Positions 37,872 through 48,482 of a DNA stretch of 64,000 nt are shown here, in pieces (position 1 is the stretch's first letter; each line of letters starts with the position of its first letter). The stretch lies in NCBI GenBank assembly GCA_020726505.1, contig JAHLEZ010000006.1, positions 2,728,001 through 2,792,000 on the forward strand, read 5' to 3'. The notes beneath the pieces are model-generated. The model saw nothing but the letters and a program-made list of their open reading frames with translations, was not told where the DNA came from and did no database searches. A program made the translations under genes and the position numbers. The DNA is from Leptodontidium sp. MPI-SDFR-AT-0119 (lineage: Eukaryota > Ascomycota > Leotiomycetes > Helotiales > Leptodontidiaceae).

Positions 37872-39314
37872 TATGTTGTTGAAGGAATGACGAGAAGTGT
37901 TGAAGATTTGATGAATGTGGTGTGATGTCTCCCAAGTTCGTGGTGTTGTGGGAGGAGAGTTGTCTTGTAGAAGACAAAGGGCGGGCAGGCAGAAGCAGCC
38001 TTTGAGGGGCGTTCAGCCTGTCAGCGTCACTGCCAGGCAGGGCAAAGAGGCGCAGGCGGCGTGGATCTCCATGAGGTTTGGCGTCATACTATCCGAGGCT
38101 TGTTTGGCTAAGCGAGCCTCTATTTCCGGATCTTCAACATCCCAACACGAGGAGAGTCGGCAATCGGCCTAATCATTTTCAATAGACGAGTTCCTGAAAT
38201 GTTCAGACGAATCGATATTACAAAGGCAGAAACTTCGAGGCAAACATGCCATTGAAATGCCTAAACTCCGCGCATGTTACTGCCAATTGTTTTTGGAGAG
38301 CTGTGAGATTTTGAAACTCGTGCTTACACCAAGCGTTACCCCCTTCTTGGTACTCTGTATTCCCTTAGTTCTGGATGGTGCTCCCAGTCAGATCGCACAG
38401 GAGGTTGGTTGTAGCGATATCATGTTTACTTCTGCAGGGCCGTTATTTCGGCCGCATTCCCATCTCTCTAACACCCTTGCAACTGAAGGACAACATTCAT
38501 TTGATTAGTTTATCCTCGAGCCCAACCCCTCTGAACTGCTCGAAATCATATTTTACATTTTTCTACTCGCTAGCCTATCGCAATAATACTTCCGTGGTTC
38601 TTTACATCTCCCTGGCTCTTTAGAATTCCGTCGTTTCTGAAGTTGAGTCTTCGTCTCCAGGCTCATTTATTCTTTCTGGGACTCATGTTCGCTTCTGAGT
38701 CTTCTCTCGTTGAACTGATCGGGACTGGTCACCATCTGTTGATTTCACTTTAATTTCACAAAGATGTGTGCTTGGTCAATTGAGCGAGGCGGGAGTCCAA
38801 CCTGCGAGGGAAGTCGAATGTGTCTTCCAAACATCAGTGGGGTGATAAGCACCATCTTCGCTGCCAAAAAATCGTTAGAAAATATCACATATCGTCCCTC
38901 TTAGGTTGTATTGATTCAAAAGTTATAGACTTCTTCATTCAACATACGTTCAAGTCATCGGATGTTCAAGTCATGTCTCGGGATGCATCATTTCAACCGT
39001 TTGTTTTGTGCTTCAGCAAATGCGGCCTCCCGTTCTACACACACTAGTCCCTCGTCACACGAAATGAATACACTTCGAGTCTACGGGTCTACTTCTCAAA
39101 TTGATTCAAACTCTCCTCCAGAACCCAAAGACTCCTCGTTGTGGCGCGCTTCCTATGACACTTCGATCTTGCGTCTTAATCACACTCGTTGGCCGAACAC
39201 TGTAGAAAGTCATTTCTTACCCTCACTCAGTCTAAGTCAGTCACCACAATCGCGCGCAAGACACTCCCAAAACTCCGAACTTTCATCTAAACAATCTCTC
39301 CAAACAACTACAAA
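37872..39314. other. Intergenic region, 1.4 kb
   Basis: Divergent promoters of the membrane-protein gene and the GPI-protein gene. Open frames are short and without domains. Confidence 0.45.
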
Positions 39315-40169
39315 ATGCTCCTCCGATATCTTCACCTCGCATTATTCACGTTTTCCTCAGCAAAAGCAGCCAAATCCTGCGCCGACGGCTACGAAATCTG
39401 CGCACCACCAGGCGCCACCTCCGTCAACACCCCGCAAATAGGATCTCCCGACTTCCAAAACCTCTTCATCAACATCGTCCAGTCTCCTCTCCCATCAAAT
39501 AAACGAGCTGAAGCTGGATCAGCATCGTTATGCTGCAATGCTCTCCTCTCTTGCCTCGTCATGAGTAACCTCCGAATCCCGTTCTGCTACGATCGATTTA
39601 CCACGAATTTCTTCCTTCCTGATGGAAGCTATGGGACGGTTGTTGGAGGTGCATATACATCTGGTAAAGGAGATGTTGCGAATTTGGAGTCGGGGGAATA
39701 TACTTTGGCGAGTGGGCAGAAGGGGAATATCTATCCTGCAGGCAGGCCTGATACGGCAACCCTCCCAATGCCGAGTCAGTTCACAGGAACGGGCGTTGGA
39801 TCTGCCATACCTGCCAACTCTTTAGGAAGAGAAATCACTGTCACATACACAACCACTTTACATGGAACCACGAAGCCAGGTACGACGGTGTCTCCAGTTA
39901 CTACTTTCTCGGTTGTTCAAGAGACGATTCTTCTGCCTACGATGGTGTCGGGATCGACTATTGCAGCTACCTCTATTTCGACTCTGACTGTGCCGGTCAC
40001 GATTCAGGGGACCACAGTGAGTGGAGCCACAGTTGCTGGAGAAGTCACTACAATTACAACCACGGAAGCTGCAGCTGCTTCAAGTCCTACTGCAACGAAG
40101 AAGAGCGAAGCGGGGAGATTGGTGTCGAGGAAGTGGACACTTGTGCTACTCGGCCTTTTCTTAGTCTAA
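39315..40169 (+). CDS. Secreted, probably GPI-anchored Cys-containing surface protein
   Basis: Single-exon gene of 284 residues. It has a signal peptide ('LLRYLHLALFTFSSAKAA'), then a Cys-containing domain in the first ~100 residues (pattern 'SCADGYEICAPP', 'LCCNALLSCLV', 'IPFCYDR'). A long Ser/Thr/Val-rich stalk with repeated 'TTVS' and 'TTIT' strings is likely O-glycosylated. It ends in a hydrophobic tail ('KWTLVLLGLFLV') after small residues, the layout of a GPI signal. It should sit on the plasma membrane or cell wall. The Cys spacing differs from the CFEM consensus as I know it, so I do not call CFEM. Function unknown. Confidence 0.8.
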   Translation: MLLRYLHLALFTFSSAKAAKSCADGYEICAPPGATSVNTPQIGSPDFQNLFINIVQSPLPSNKRAEAGSASLCCNALLSCLVMSNLRIPFCYDRFTTNFFLPDGSYGTVVGGAYTSGKGDVANLESGEYTLASGQKGNIYPAGRPDTATLPMPSQFTGTGVGSAIPANSLGREITVTYTTTLHGTTKPGTTVSPVTTFSVVQETILLPTMVSGSTIAATSISTLTVPVTIQGTTVSGATVAGEVTTITTTEAAAASSPTATKKSEAGRLVSRKWTLVLLGLFLV

Positions 40170-40994
40170 CGAGACAGAGAAAGAGAAACAAGGCAAATGG
40201 AAAGATATAGGATCGCGTATACTACATTTGTTTAAGAGGCATGCTGGCTTGTCGATGGCAGTGGATCTGTATCGACCCAAATTGCAGTTTTCCTCTAATC
40301 AGCCATCTGGTATTTTAGGTTTCATAGATATAGATGTATCAATACCACCATTCTGAGTGAGATGAAGCAAACAGCGCTGAGTGTATTTCGAACCTACTCC
40401 CAATACTACCGCTGTTCTGTAAATGCCCAGGCTTGAGCCTTCAGGTGTGGAGAAAGCATTGTTGATGTCCTTAAGCGAGGCTACTAAAATCCGAACCTGC
40501 ACCCGAACCAGCAAAATCTTTCCATCTATGCCCTTTCCCATACTCTGAATAGTAGAAATTCTGGTTCCTCTAATGGGAACTCACCCACTGCTTCTTTAAG
40601 GACGAACACAAGTGCCAGCCAGGCCTCAACACGAGGAAAGATTGATCTCCCATCCCCCACCCTTAGCTCAAGACTCCACAATATGAGGCCATTGCTTGTT
40701 TTTTGCCACTTTTATTCTTTTTTAAAACAGTAAACCTTGTGCAGAACCACATCTTTCTAAGCTTTTCCCAATCAAATCTCCCATATTGAAGGCATCTACA
40801 TTTTGCGGGGTATCCCCATTCAGCCAGACGACAACAACACCGCCTAAATGTATATCTTCAATTTCGGCACATGCTTGTTCCAATGTACCAAGCAACAGTT
40901 CTTGCTTAAATCATCAATTGCTTCTTGAATTCTTGTCAGTTCGAAGGAGATGCCTATCCAGCACTTCCCCCTCTCCAACTCCCAACAACCCATC
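40170..40994. other. Intergenic region upstream of the DUF8021-like pseudogene
   Basis: 3' flank of the GPI-protein gene and the former promoter of the pseudogene. No supportable feature. Confidence 0.45.
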
Positions 40995-41661
40995 ATGTAG
41001 CACCACCCAACCCTCACCAAAAACTTACTTCTAAGCACCCTCCTCCTCATCCTCACCCTCCCCTCCCCCACAACCGAAGAATGCACACGCTCCTCCCTCC
41101 TCTCCACCACAAACGCCTACATCCTCGCGCAAACCACCGGCCAACTCAACCCCCCTCACCCTCACCCTCCCACCCACCACCACCAACTTCACCTACGTAG
41201 AAAACAACAAAGCCGCCGCCATCAAACACAGCATCCCCCCCCCCCCCCCCCCCCCCCCAATCCCATTCCATCCCATCCCCTCCTATCCATTCCCTTCCAC
41301 CAAAATCAACAGCCCACTGACTGACCACTCCACACCCACAACAGTGACCGACCCCAAAGCAGCAGATTCCATCCCCCGGGGCGGCCCAGACAGCGAGCGC
41401 GTCGAAGGATCAAAATATTCGCGCGCCCATGCAGCGGCCAGCTTCCTCGCGGCGGGAGCTTCCAAGCCGAATGGGGAAGAGGAGGTATGTGATTCACGAG
41501 ACGGTTGGGTCGGTCGATGTCCTGTGTTCTTTTGACTCGTTGGGGGATATGCCTGATAGTCATGAGATTTCGCTTGGAGGGTGGGAAGGTGAGGTATGTG
41601 AATACTGTGACTGTGACTGTGAGTGGAGGGTGTAGATATATTTAACTAGCAAAAGAATTCG
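40995..41661 (+). pseudogene. Broken gene for a DUF8021-like secreted protein
   Basis: Several fragments line up in order with the fungal DUF8021 family. A signal-peptide-like frame ('NLLLSTLLLILTLPSPTTEE') leads to 'CTRSSLLSTTNAYILAQTTG', then, one frame over, 'NFTYVENNKAAAIKHS'. Next is a 24-base poly-C run (41235-41258). Fragments near 41290-41470 resemble the middle of the domain, and finally come 'RRYVIHETVGSVDVLCSF' and 'MPDSH', with a further frame change before 'EGGKVRYVNTVTV'. The ATG at 40995 is followed at once by TAG (40998-41000). So there is a nonsense codon 2, at least two frameshifts and a homopolymer interruption. Some gaps could be introns, but the stop and the frame jumps inside conserved blocks cannot all be. 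The family name rests on memory of its conserved strings. Confidence 0.6.
41235..41258. repeat. Poly-C tract, 24 bases
   Basis: An uninterrupted run of 24 cytosines inside the DUF8021-like pseudogene. Such long C runs are rare and may be length-variable or a sequencing artefact. Confidence 0.95.
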
Positions 41662-42095
41662 CCCTTAGAACCTCAATCCGGAGGAGCATGCTTTCCGTTT
41701 GCTGAGTTTCGCATTTCTGCCCCCTCCCCGAGAGAGGAAATTTCTGGATCTTCCTGTAATGTGCAGTTTCCATCTTGACCCCCTTTTGTGTCTACCGCAC
41801 CGGCACCGACCTCAGAAGCTCTTTTATTGCTCATGTTGGAAAGATATTGACTTCAAATCCGTCCAATGTCACATAAAAATGCACCAAAAGCAGCAGAAAA
41901 CATTGATCTATTACTCATTATCTCATCGTTTCTTTGTCCACCCACAGCCATCCATCCAACCAGCCAGCCTCCATATCACCAAGGGTATCCTTCCACCATT
42001 CCTACCAAGCCGTAATCCCATCCCCTTTAAACGCCATCCTAAACCCACCGAACCAGCCTTTCCCTTACCATTCAATGTACCTCCAGAGCCCTCCC
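41662..42095. other. Intergenic region
   Basis: Between the pseudogene and the 3' end of the thioredoxin-transglutaminase gene. Nothing supportable. Confidence 0.5.
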
Positions 42096-44642
42096 CTAAA
42101 CCAGATCCCAGCTACACAACCCCCCAAACGGACCCATAGCAACCTTCCCCTTCTTCCTAATATACTCCTGCGTACTCAAACCCCTAGCATCCTTCCCCTC
42201 CACGAAGTTTACAGAGAAAACACCCACCGTCTGTCCGGGGGCCCCAAGATCCCTCGCCTTGACATCCGCCCAGTACCAGAACTCATTCTTCTCAAATGGA
42301 ACATAATCCTCCTTGCGGCCATCAGCACCTTTGATATTGAGGATCATGACGTACGGCTTGCCCATCGGATTGTTGTTGTCATCCCAGTGCTCGCAGACCT
42401 TGGAGAACTGGAACCGGATTGTCTCGTTACTGTTGACTTTGATGCGACGTTGAGGTGGAGAGAAGGATGTGATGTCTACGGCGTTCTTGGATTCGGCATC
42501 ACCGAAAATCTGAAGTGGTTCTTCACCGCAGGGGCCAAGCATGTACTCCTCCCATGTTGGGATGCGGCGATCTGACCGGAGGAAATAGCCTTCGTCTTGT
42601 GGAAAGTGCTTCAACCCGAACGCCTCATTCGACATGGTGAATTGACTAGGAGTAAAGTCCTTTTTGTATGCCGAGCCATTCAGGTTCCCTGCTCCCCAAC
42701 ATGGATCCAGTAGTTTCCACTCTCCGCCGTCGATACGAACTGCATTCCAAGCATGACCAGTTGGATCCCGTGGTGGAGGGGCTTCACCAGGTTTTGTTGG
42801 TGTGTAACCAAACCCTTTTCCATGTCCTGTTACCATCACAGCTTCAAGTCCAGCTTTCAATGCTATTGCGGCAAATAAACCTGCGTACCCTCCACAAACG
42901 GCAAGGCCAGTCTTGATGGTATCCTTCGGTTCAACATGCTTGACCCGATTCCCGAAGAATGCATCGACGTCGTATGCAACGTTGTGATGCAGCCATGTGA
43001 AAATTGCTCGAGCTTTGTCTGTTGCAGAAGGGAATGGTGTGCAAAGAACGTCCGCCAGGTACCCTGTAAGATCATGGCTATGAGGGAGTGAATTTCGTGG
43101 GTATTTTGCAGCATGTCCATCGGGCCCAGAGAAGTCTCTGCAGCGTAGACACCCAGGTGGACCGGCAGCTACCCTCGACTGGACGGCTTTCACGTCTTTT
43201 GCAGTCGGTTTGGAGCTCATCTTGATAGGCGGAGGAACACCACTCGGCTGAATCGCAACATTTGCTACCTTGATACCCGTCATCTCTTCCACAAACTCAA
43301 TCAAGGGTTCCAACTCTCGGTCGCCGGGGTACTTCTCGGAGTCTCCGTGCTGGTTGATGAGGAAGATTCCGGGGAATGTGTCGAACTGATACGAGTACGT
43401 GAGCCTTGGGAATTGTTTGGCATCCACTTTGGCAATGACAAGCCGATCGGAAGCAAATGCAAATTTCTGCCCGAGTTCCTTGTATATAGGCTCGATTTCG
43501 GTACAGTTTTGGCAGTATGGAGAGTAGAACTCAACCAAGGCGAACTTGCCTTTGATGGTCGAGTGGAAGTTCCCGTCGTCAAGTTCTTGAACAGCAGGTC
43601 CTGGACGAGTGGTTGGGAGAGTTGGTGCGGGCGTGGGTGCTGGATTCGGTGTTTCTTTTTGCTTGTTTCCAAATCCCATAGAGAGAATCGATTTTGTAGC
43701 AGTGGATGGAGGAGGTAATTTCCTGACTGGTTGAGGAGGCGCTTCCTCAGCCTGACTGTTATTGTTAATTGGTCTCGAAGGTACTCTTGGTGGACCATTT
43801 GGTCTGGGTGGCATCTGGGGAGCCGACTCTCTCTCCGCGGCATGATTCACCCGTGTTGGAAGCGTTGGAGTCGACTTCGCAGTCATCTGGTAAGGACGAA
43901 TAGGAACCGCAGGCGTAGCTCTCACAGTCACGCTGGATGCTTTCTCCAACCTCCTCGCATCGGCTTCTTTCTGCCTAGCTTTCTCCTCCGCAATCCTCGC
44001 CTTCTCCTCAGCTTCTTTCTCTTTTGCAAGCCTTTTCTTCTCCTCGACTTCCCTCTTCGTTGGTGGTAGAGGAGGTAGTTTGGCATCTCCCAACGCAGGA
44101 GGTAATTTCCTTCCATCCCCAGACGAAACGCTCGTCAATGAGCTTCCGTATCCCAATGACATGCCCGATACAGTAGAGCTGTGTGAGATTGTAGACGAGT
44201 TCGAGCCCCGCCGTACCATCTGCGTACCTGGCATTAACTGCGTCGAGGATTTCCTTGGTGGCAGAGCTGGAGACGGCTGTGATGCCTTGCGCGTTGGTAG
44301 AGGGGGTGGCCCATTTCGAGATGGCAGAGGAGGGGATTTCACATGTGAAGGTGTAGGTGTCTGGACTTGGTCTCGATCGATTGGGGGAGGTGGGAGGAGA
44401 GCTTGACCTCGAGCCCCGATGGGTTGATTGTTTGCTTGTTTTGTGACTGAAGATCCATATGTCGAGATAGGGGGATTGTTGACAGTGTTTCTGGTAGGGA
44501 GGTTTGGTCGATTGGTAGGTGGTGGTGGAGGAGGAGGTCTCTTTCCTGTTGGTGCTGGGTTGATGGGCTTCCCATTGCTTTGCTGGTTCAAGGCCGCGAT
44601 GCGCGCCTGCAGAGACGTGAATTGTGGTTCTACGTCTGCCAT
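42096..44642 (-). CDS. Proline-rich thioredoxin-transglutaminase fusion protein (Cyk3-like transglutaminase part)
   Basis: Intronless 848-residue protein. Residues 1-350 are Pro-rich with many PPxLP and PPRP motifs that look like SH3 ligands, plus a Lys/Glu-rich probable coiled coil at 197-232. Residues ~352-457 form a thioredoxin domain ('GKFALVEFYSPYCQNCTEIE', CxxC at 377-380; cis-Pro at 424 in 'DTFPGIFLIN'). A Cys pair 'GCLRCRDFSGPDGHAA' (498-501) precedes the transglutaminase-like core. Its catalytic triad is visible: Cys583 ('GLAVCGGYAG'), His630 ('TGHAWNAV') and Asp646 ('WKLLDPCWGAG'). The core resembles the cytokinesis protein Cyk3, whose Pro/SH3 interactions act at the division site. 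The CxxC thioredoxin insertion is unusual. Role inferred: septation or cell-wall related scaffold. Catalytic activity unproven. Confidence 0.92.
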   Translation of the reverse strand: MADVEPQFTSLQARIAALNQQSNGKPINPAPTGKRPPPPPPPTNRPNLPTRNTVNNPPISTYGSSVTKQANNQPIGARGQALLPPPPIDRDQVQTPTPSHVKSPPLPSRNGPPPLPTRKASQPSPALPPRKSSTQLMPGTQMVRRGSNSSTISHSSTVSGMSLGYGSSLTSVSSGDGRKLPPALGDAKLPPLPPTKREVEEKKRLAKEKEAEEKARIAEEKARQKEADARRLEKASSVTVRATPAVPIRPYQMTAKSTPTLPTRVNHAAERESAPQMPPRPNGPPRVPSRPINNNSQAEEAPPQPVRKLPPPSTATKSILSMGFGNKQKETPNPAPTPAPTLPTTRPGPAVQELDDGNFHSTIKGKFALVEFYSPYCQNCTEIEPIYKELGQKFAFASDRLVIAKVDAKQFPRLTYSYQFDTFPGIFLINQHGDSEKYPGDRELEPLIEFVEEMTGIKVANVAIQPSGVPPPIKMSSKPTAKDVKAVQSRVAAGPPGCLRCRDFSGPDGHAAKYPRNSLPHSHDLTGYLADVLCTPFPSATDKARAIFTWLHHNVAYDVDAFFGNRVKHVEPKDTIKTGLAVCGGYAGLFAAIALKAGLEAVMVTGHGKGFGYTPTKPGEAPPPRDPTGHAWNAVRIDGGEWKLLDPCWGAGNLNGSAYKKDFTPSQFTMSNEAFGLKHFPQDEGYFLRSDRRIPTWEEYMLGPCGEEPLQIFGDAESKNAVDITSFSPPQRRIKVNSNETIRFQFSKVCEHWDDNNNPMGKPYVMILNIKGADGRKEDYVPFEKNEFWYWADVKARDLGAPGQTVGVFSVNFVEGKDARGLSTQEYIRKKGKVAMGPFGGLCSWDLV

Positions 44643-45936
44643 TGTGTCTGGTTGATGATGATGCCTTGATGCTGGTCTCCAGCTCGGGAAGAAATTCGCG
44701 TTGTTTATTGAAAGAATGGAATGTTTGCTTGATATTCGGTGGCAGAACAGGTAGGGGGGCTATCAAAGTCGCGAACGAGGGTGAGGACTTTCAATGTTGT
44801 TGAAGAGAATGGATGTTTCCTAGGATCAAGACGAGTCTCTCTCTTGAATCGAGACGAATAAACATCGCATGTTGTAACGAATGAGGACAAGTTGAATGTT
44901 GGTGAAAAAGGAGAAGGATGGACAGATCAAGGCAGTGAAATTGAGGCTGTGGTGGAGGTGCAGCTGCTGTGCCGTAGAAGGTCAAGGCTGGTGGCTAGTG
45001 CCCACTTAGTGACTCTAAAGAAAGATTTAGGCTCGCCAAGCTTTGCGGTTAGTGGGGATTGAGTTTACGAGCTGAATTGAGCCAGAATGGGAAAACAATT
45101 ATTATTTAACTATAAAACTACCTGGATGTTTTAACTTGCTGTAATTTACTTCTTCGCGGCTTTTCATTCGTTGGATTGTTGTTATCAGCTGGAGGTCTGG
45201 ACAAGTCCTTGTGGTGGGGTTCCAAGCGCATGGCGGGGTTGGCGCGATGAATTCAGGGCCTGGGCTGACGAGTTCACCAATGAAGAGGCATTTAGACAAA
45301 CATGGGGAAGACCCAAGAGGGTGATTAGTGACTCGAATCAATAGCCAAGAAAGTAACATGCTGTGGAATGTTGAGCCATCTGATCAAGGCGTTTTTTTGG
45401 CCCAACCGTTTGGCTTGCCCACCAGCCTTCCGAGATACAGTTCAAGTTCACAAGTGGAGGAGGTTCTCAAGTCACTGCATCAGCTGCAAGAATCATAGAC
45501 ATGTTGTTGACATAGAAGCCTTCTTTTCATTCCATCAGAGTCTACCTATCTCACGCCCTAAGACATAAACAGATAGCGATGAACATCGCAGTGGTATATA
45601 ACAAGTCATCCCCGACCCTATCCTACCTCTCTTCTCTTCTCATCAAACCACCTCCCGAGAAGACCAGAAAAGTAGACCAAGAATCCCACCCATATTTGTA
45701 ACCCATTACCTACACGTTGTGATATTCTCACAAACCCGTGTCTGCCAGACTCCCAAAACTCCTCTCCCAGAATGTAAAAGCCAGGTCGTGCACTTCGTTC
45801 GTTCCTTATCCTTTCAAGCCGGGCCTTGCCTACCAGACCAGATCCTACCCGCTAATAAATCGAAACAAAAGGTAATTATTACACATGTATCTTCGTGAGA
45901 TCATTTCGTTTTCCGTCGCTCTTCTCTTCACTTCTT
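44643..45936. other. Intergenic region, 1.3 kb
   Basis: Promoter of the fusion-protein gene and 3' flank of the rhodopsin-like gene. Frames here are short and without domains. Confidence 0.45.
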
Positions 45937-47558
45937 TCATCTGAGAAGCCCCCCGACGTCTTGCAGTGAATGAGTTGTTTGCTGTCGTGTCAGGTTGACG
46001 GGCTGGAGATGAGGTGATGGTTCTTGCAGGATCGTCTGCAGTTCATATCCCCTCGATGGATTCCTATCCCGGTCCCTTCGAGGTCCAAGGAGTCCTCCAA
46101 TATCCTGGAGAAGAGCAGCAGATCCTCTTCGTTGTGGAGCAGGCGAAAGTCCTTGCTCGTGAGACCATGTTGACGAGAGTGGTCCGAACATCGAACTGTC
46201 TCCATCGGTATCAGTCGTTCTCGTTGAGCTTCCTCTCCTTGGTAGGTCGTCGTCCAACAAGCCCCCAACATCGAAAAATGAGACCTTCCTCGGCGTGATG
46301 ATTGATGATACATCTCCTGGACTGTGTGGGCCCCCGGACTTCATCAAATCGATCTCATCACTGGTATCACTCCTCTCTCCAGGGAACTGCCAATCCCTTC
46401 CCATGAGCTTGTGTGCTTTCACGGGTATATTTCCTGCAATGGCCATAGGAGCCGGTCGAGGCGTTGGTGTCGCTCCTCGTAATTCTGGATCTACTCCTAG
46501 ACCAAGATCTCTGACTAGATCTTCATCACTTCCCCAATGTCGGATTGCCGTCCCTCTCCTGCTCGTCGTCCTTTCGATACTATCGCTCATGGACCCGAAC
46601 TTCCACCTCTGCTTCTTCACTCCCCTATCTCTCACAAATGATCCGAGGATCAAAGCATTCGCTACCGCAGTAGCAAATAAAATCTCGACCGATGCTAATA
46701 GTGATCGGTACTGTTGGCTCCCATGTCGATCGAGAATATTGGGGAGTCTGTATATCGTGGTACCAGCCGGGAGGAGTGATGCAGAAAACAACAGCACCAG
46801 CTGGACCTTCCGCTTGACTCCCATCTTTGAACGGATGATGATGGGAATCGGGAACACTACCAGCAGAACATCGGTAACTATATCGCATATCCCCATGGTG
46901 AGGAGTTGGGCGTATCCTTGTCGACATCTTCCCCCTGGATCTGGGAGGACCTGCCAGTAATGAGTGAATGGCTGACATTCGGACAAATCCGCAATGACCG
47001 TCGCAAGGAACGTGAGTAGTAGAAACCACCTGATGATTTGTAACATCCGCTCGTGTGATCTCGTCCAGATATTAATCGTGAGTCGCTTGAAGAACTCGGT
47101 GATGGTAAGTTTCAGCATCCATAATCTAAACTCGAGTCAGCCATCTCATCCCAACTCAAATAAACTTTTCTCCATGCAAATCAAAAAGCAAAAAGCGGGA
47201 AGCCAAAAAAAAATAAAAATAAAACCTACGTAGCTGCATACAAGATCCTAGATACCAGGACAAGCCGGCTCCCGATCGATCTATGATATAATTGTTCATC
47301 CGATAACCCGGTGGTGATCGCATTGTTTGTCCCGTAGAGTAGAATGACATGCACCAACGCCATGCGCCCAAACAGCGGAATTATACATGCGAAAGCCAGC
47401 CAATCCTCCGTGAACAACTTTTCCGTCCGTATGTACCGTCCGCAGACCCGGAAGAGTATTATGACCGCCGCGAAAATCGTACACCACCAACACACCAGCA
47501 GCGTCGCCTTGTCGTCGCGAAAGGCCCTCGCAGGCGGCGGAGAGCTGTATATCGACAT
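45937..47558 (-). CDS. Rhodopsin-like seven-span membrane protein (fungal PTH11-like/SAT20 type)
   Basis: Two exons on the minus strand, 47558-47230 and 47125-45937 (505 residues), with a 104-bp intron (GTAGGT donor, TTTAG acceptor) and junction 'RILYAAT/LWMLKLTITEFF'. Seven membrane spans are seen, with the fungal rhodopsin-domain marks 'RVCGRYIRTEKLFTEDWLA', 'LSECQPFTHYWQVLPDPGG' with 'CRQGYAQLLTMGICDIVTDV', and 'LLVVFPIPIIIRSKM'. No retinal Lys is recognised, as is usual for this family, which may act as receptors at the plasma membrane. The cytosolic tail is ~250 residues, basic and Ser/Thr-rich, and carries three copies of a short motif of the form [FQ]D[VI]GGLL, the last at the extreme C-terminus ('LQDVGGLLR'). 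Start ATG 47558; the frame is open a little further upstream without an ATG. Confidence 0.88.
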
Positions 47559-48463
47559 GGCTGCGTGGGTGACTGCCACGCCCGTCTACCTCCGCAGAGG
47601 GGGACGAGCGAGGAGTTGAGGGGATTCGCACAGGTTTCGAACCCAATCCTATTGCTCGGCGCTCGTCAATTGCGCATTCCGGCTTGGGCTTCTGGAGGCC
47701 TGGAGATGATTGCGAAGAGTGCGGCGCATGGGCCGGGGCATCAGGACTCGAGGCTCGAGAATAAGGAAGTTTGTTCGAACAATGTATTGTACCGTCCTGT
47801 TGTGTCTTGTGTCGCGTGGCTGTCGGACGGACTGGGTCAGAATGACGTTCTGGAAGCTGATTGTAGCGGATGAGGCGTCCCAGCACGGTGATTTTCGTAC
47901 GTAAGAGGGATGGATGGACAGAGAGCGGGAGTGCACTGACTGAAAAGCTCGAGAACGGCCGATAAATAATTCACAGAAGGAAGGGAATTATGTATTGTCG
48001 AGGAGTGAGTAGAAGAGCGACGAGTGAGACGGTGAGTGAGTGTGTGAGAGCTGCTGATTATGGGTTGCACAAGTCAAGAGGCGGAGGAGAAGCGTGGACG
48101 GTAGATATTGCGGTGGGAGTACAAGAGGAGAAGGCAAAGGCGGCCCTTGTCCATTCTGGTCAAGCTAAGGATTGACTGATAGATTAGAGCGAGTTGGAGT
48201 GGAGTACTGTACTGTAGGGTGGCACGAGAGTGGAAGAGGAGAGGAAGAAAGTGGGGAGAGAGGATAAGGGAGGATGGGAGGTGGTGATAGGCTCGATAGC
48301 GGTGGGAGTGGGAGTGGGAGTGAGTGATGGGGGTGGTCTCGTTCTTGTTTTGGCTGGGGGAAGGGAAGCCTCTAGTGAGTGAGGGAGGGGGTTGGCGGCT
48401 GGGGAGACTTGGCTGGGACGAGGAGACCGATAGAGAAAGAGAAGAGAAAGGGCTGGAAAGGAA

Positions 48464-48482
48464 GGCTGGCTGGCTGGCTGGC
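48464..48482. repeat. GGCT tetranucleotide repeat
   Basis: About four and a half tandem GGCT units in a purine-rich setting, upstream of the rhodopsin-like gene. Confidence 0.85.

Noticed and set aside
39315..40169. CFEM domain in the GPI-anchored protein
   Set aside because: Cysteine number and spacing do not fit the CFEM consensus as I know it.
40786..41200. Plus-strand Pro/His-rich frames near the pseudogene
   Set aside because: They are shifted readings of the CT-rich DUF8021-like pseudogene; another frame gives the meaningful blocks.
47344..47886. Overlapping open frames on both strands at the rhodopsin-like gene start
   Set aside because: Shadows of exon 1 and its leader; only one frame gives the membrane-protein pattern.
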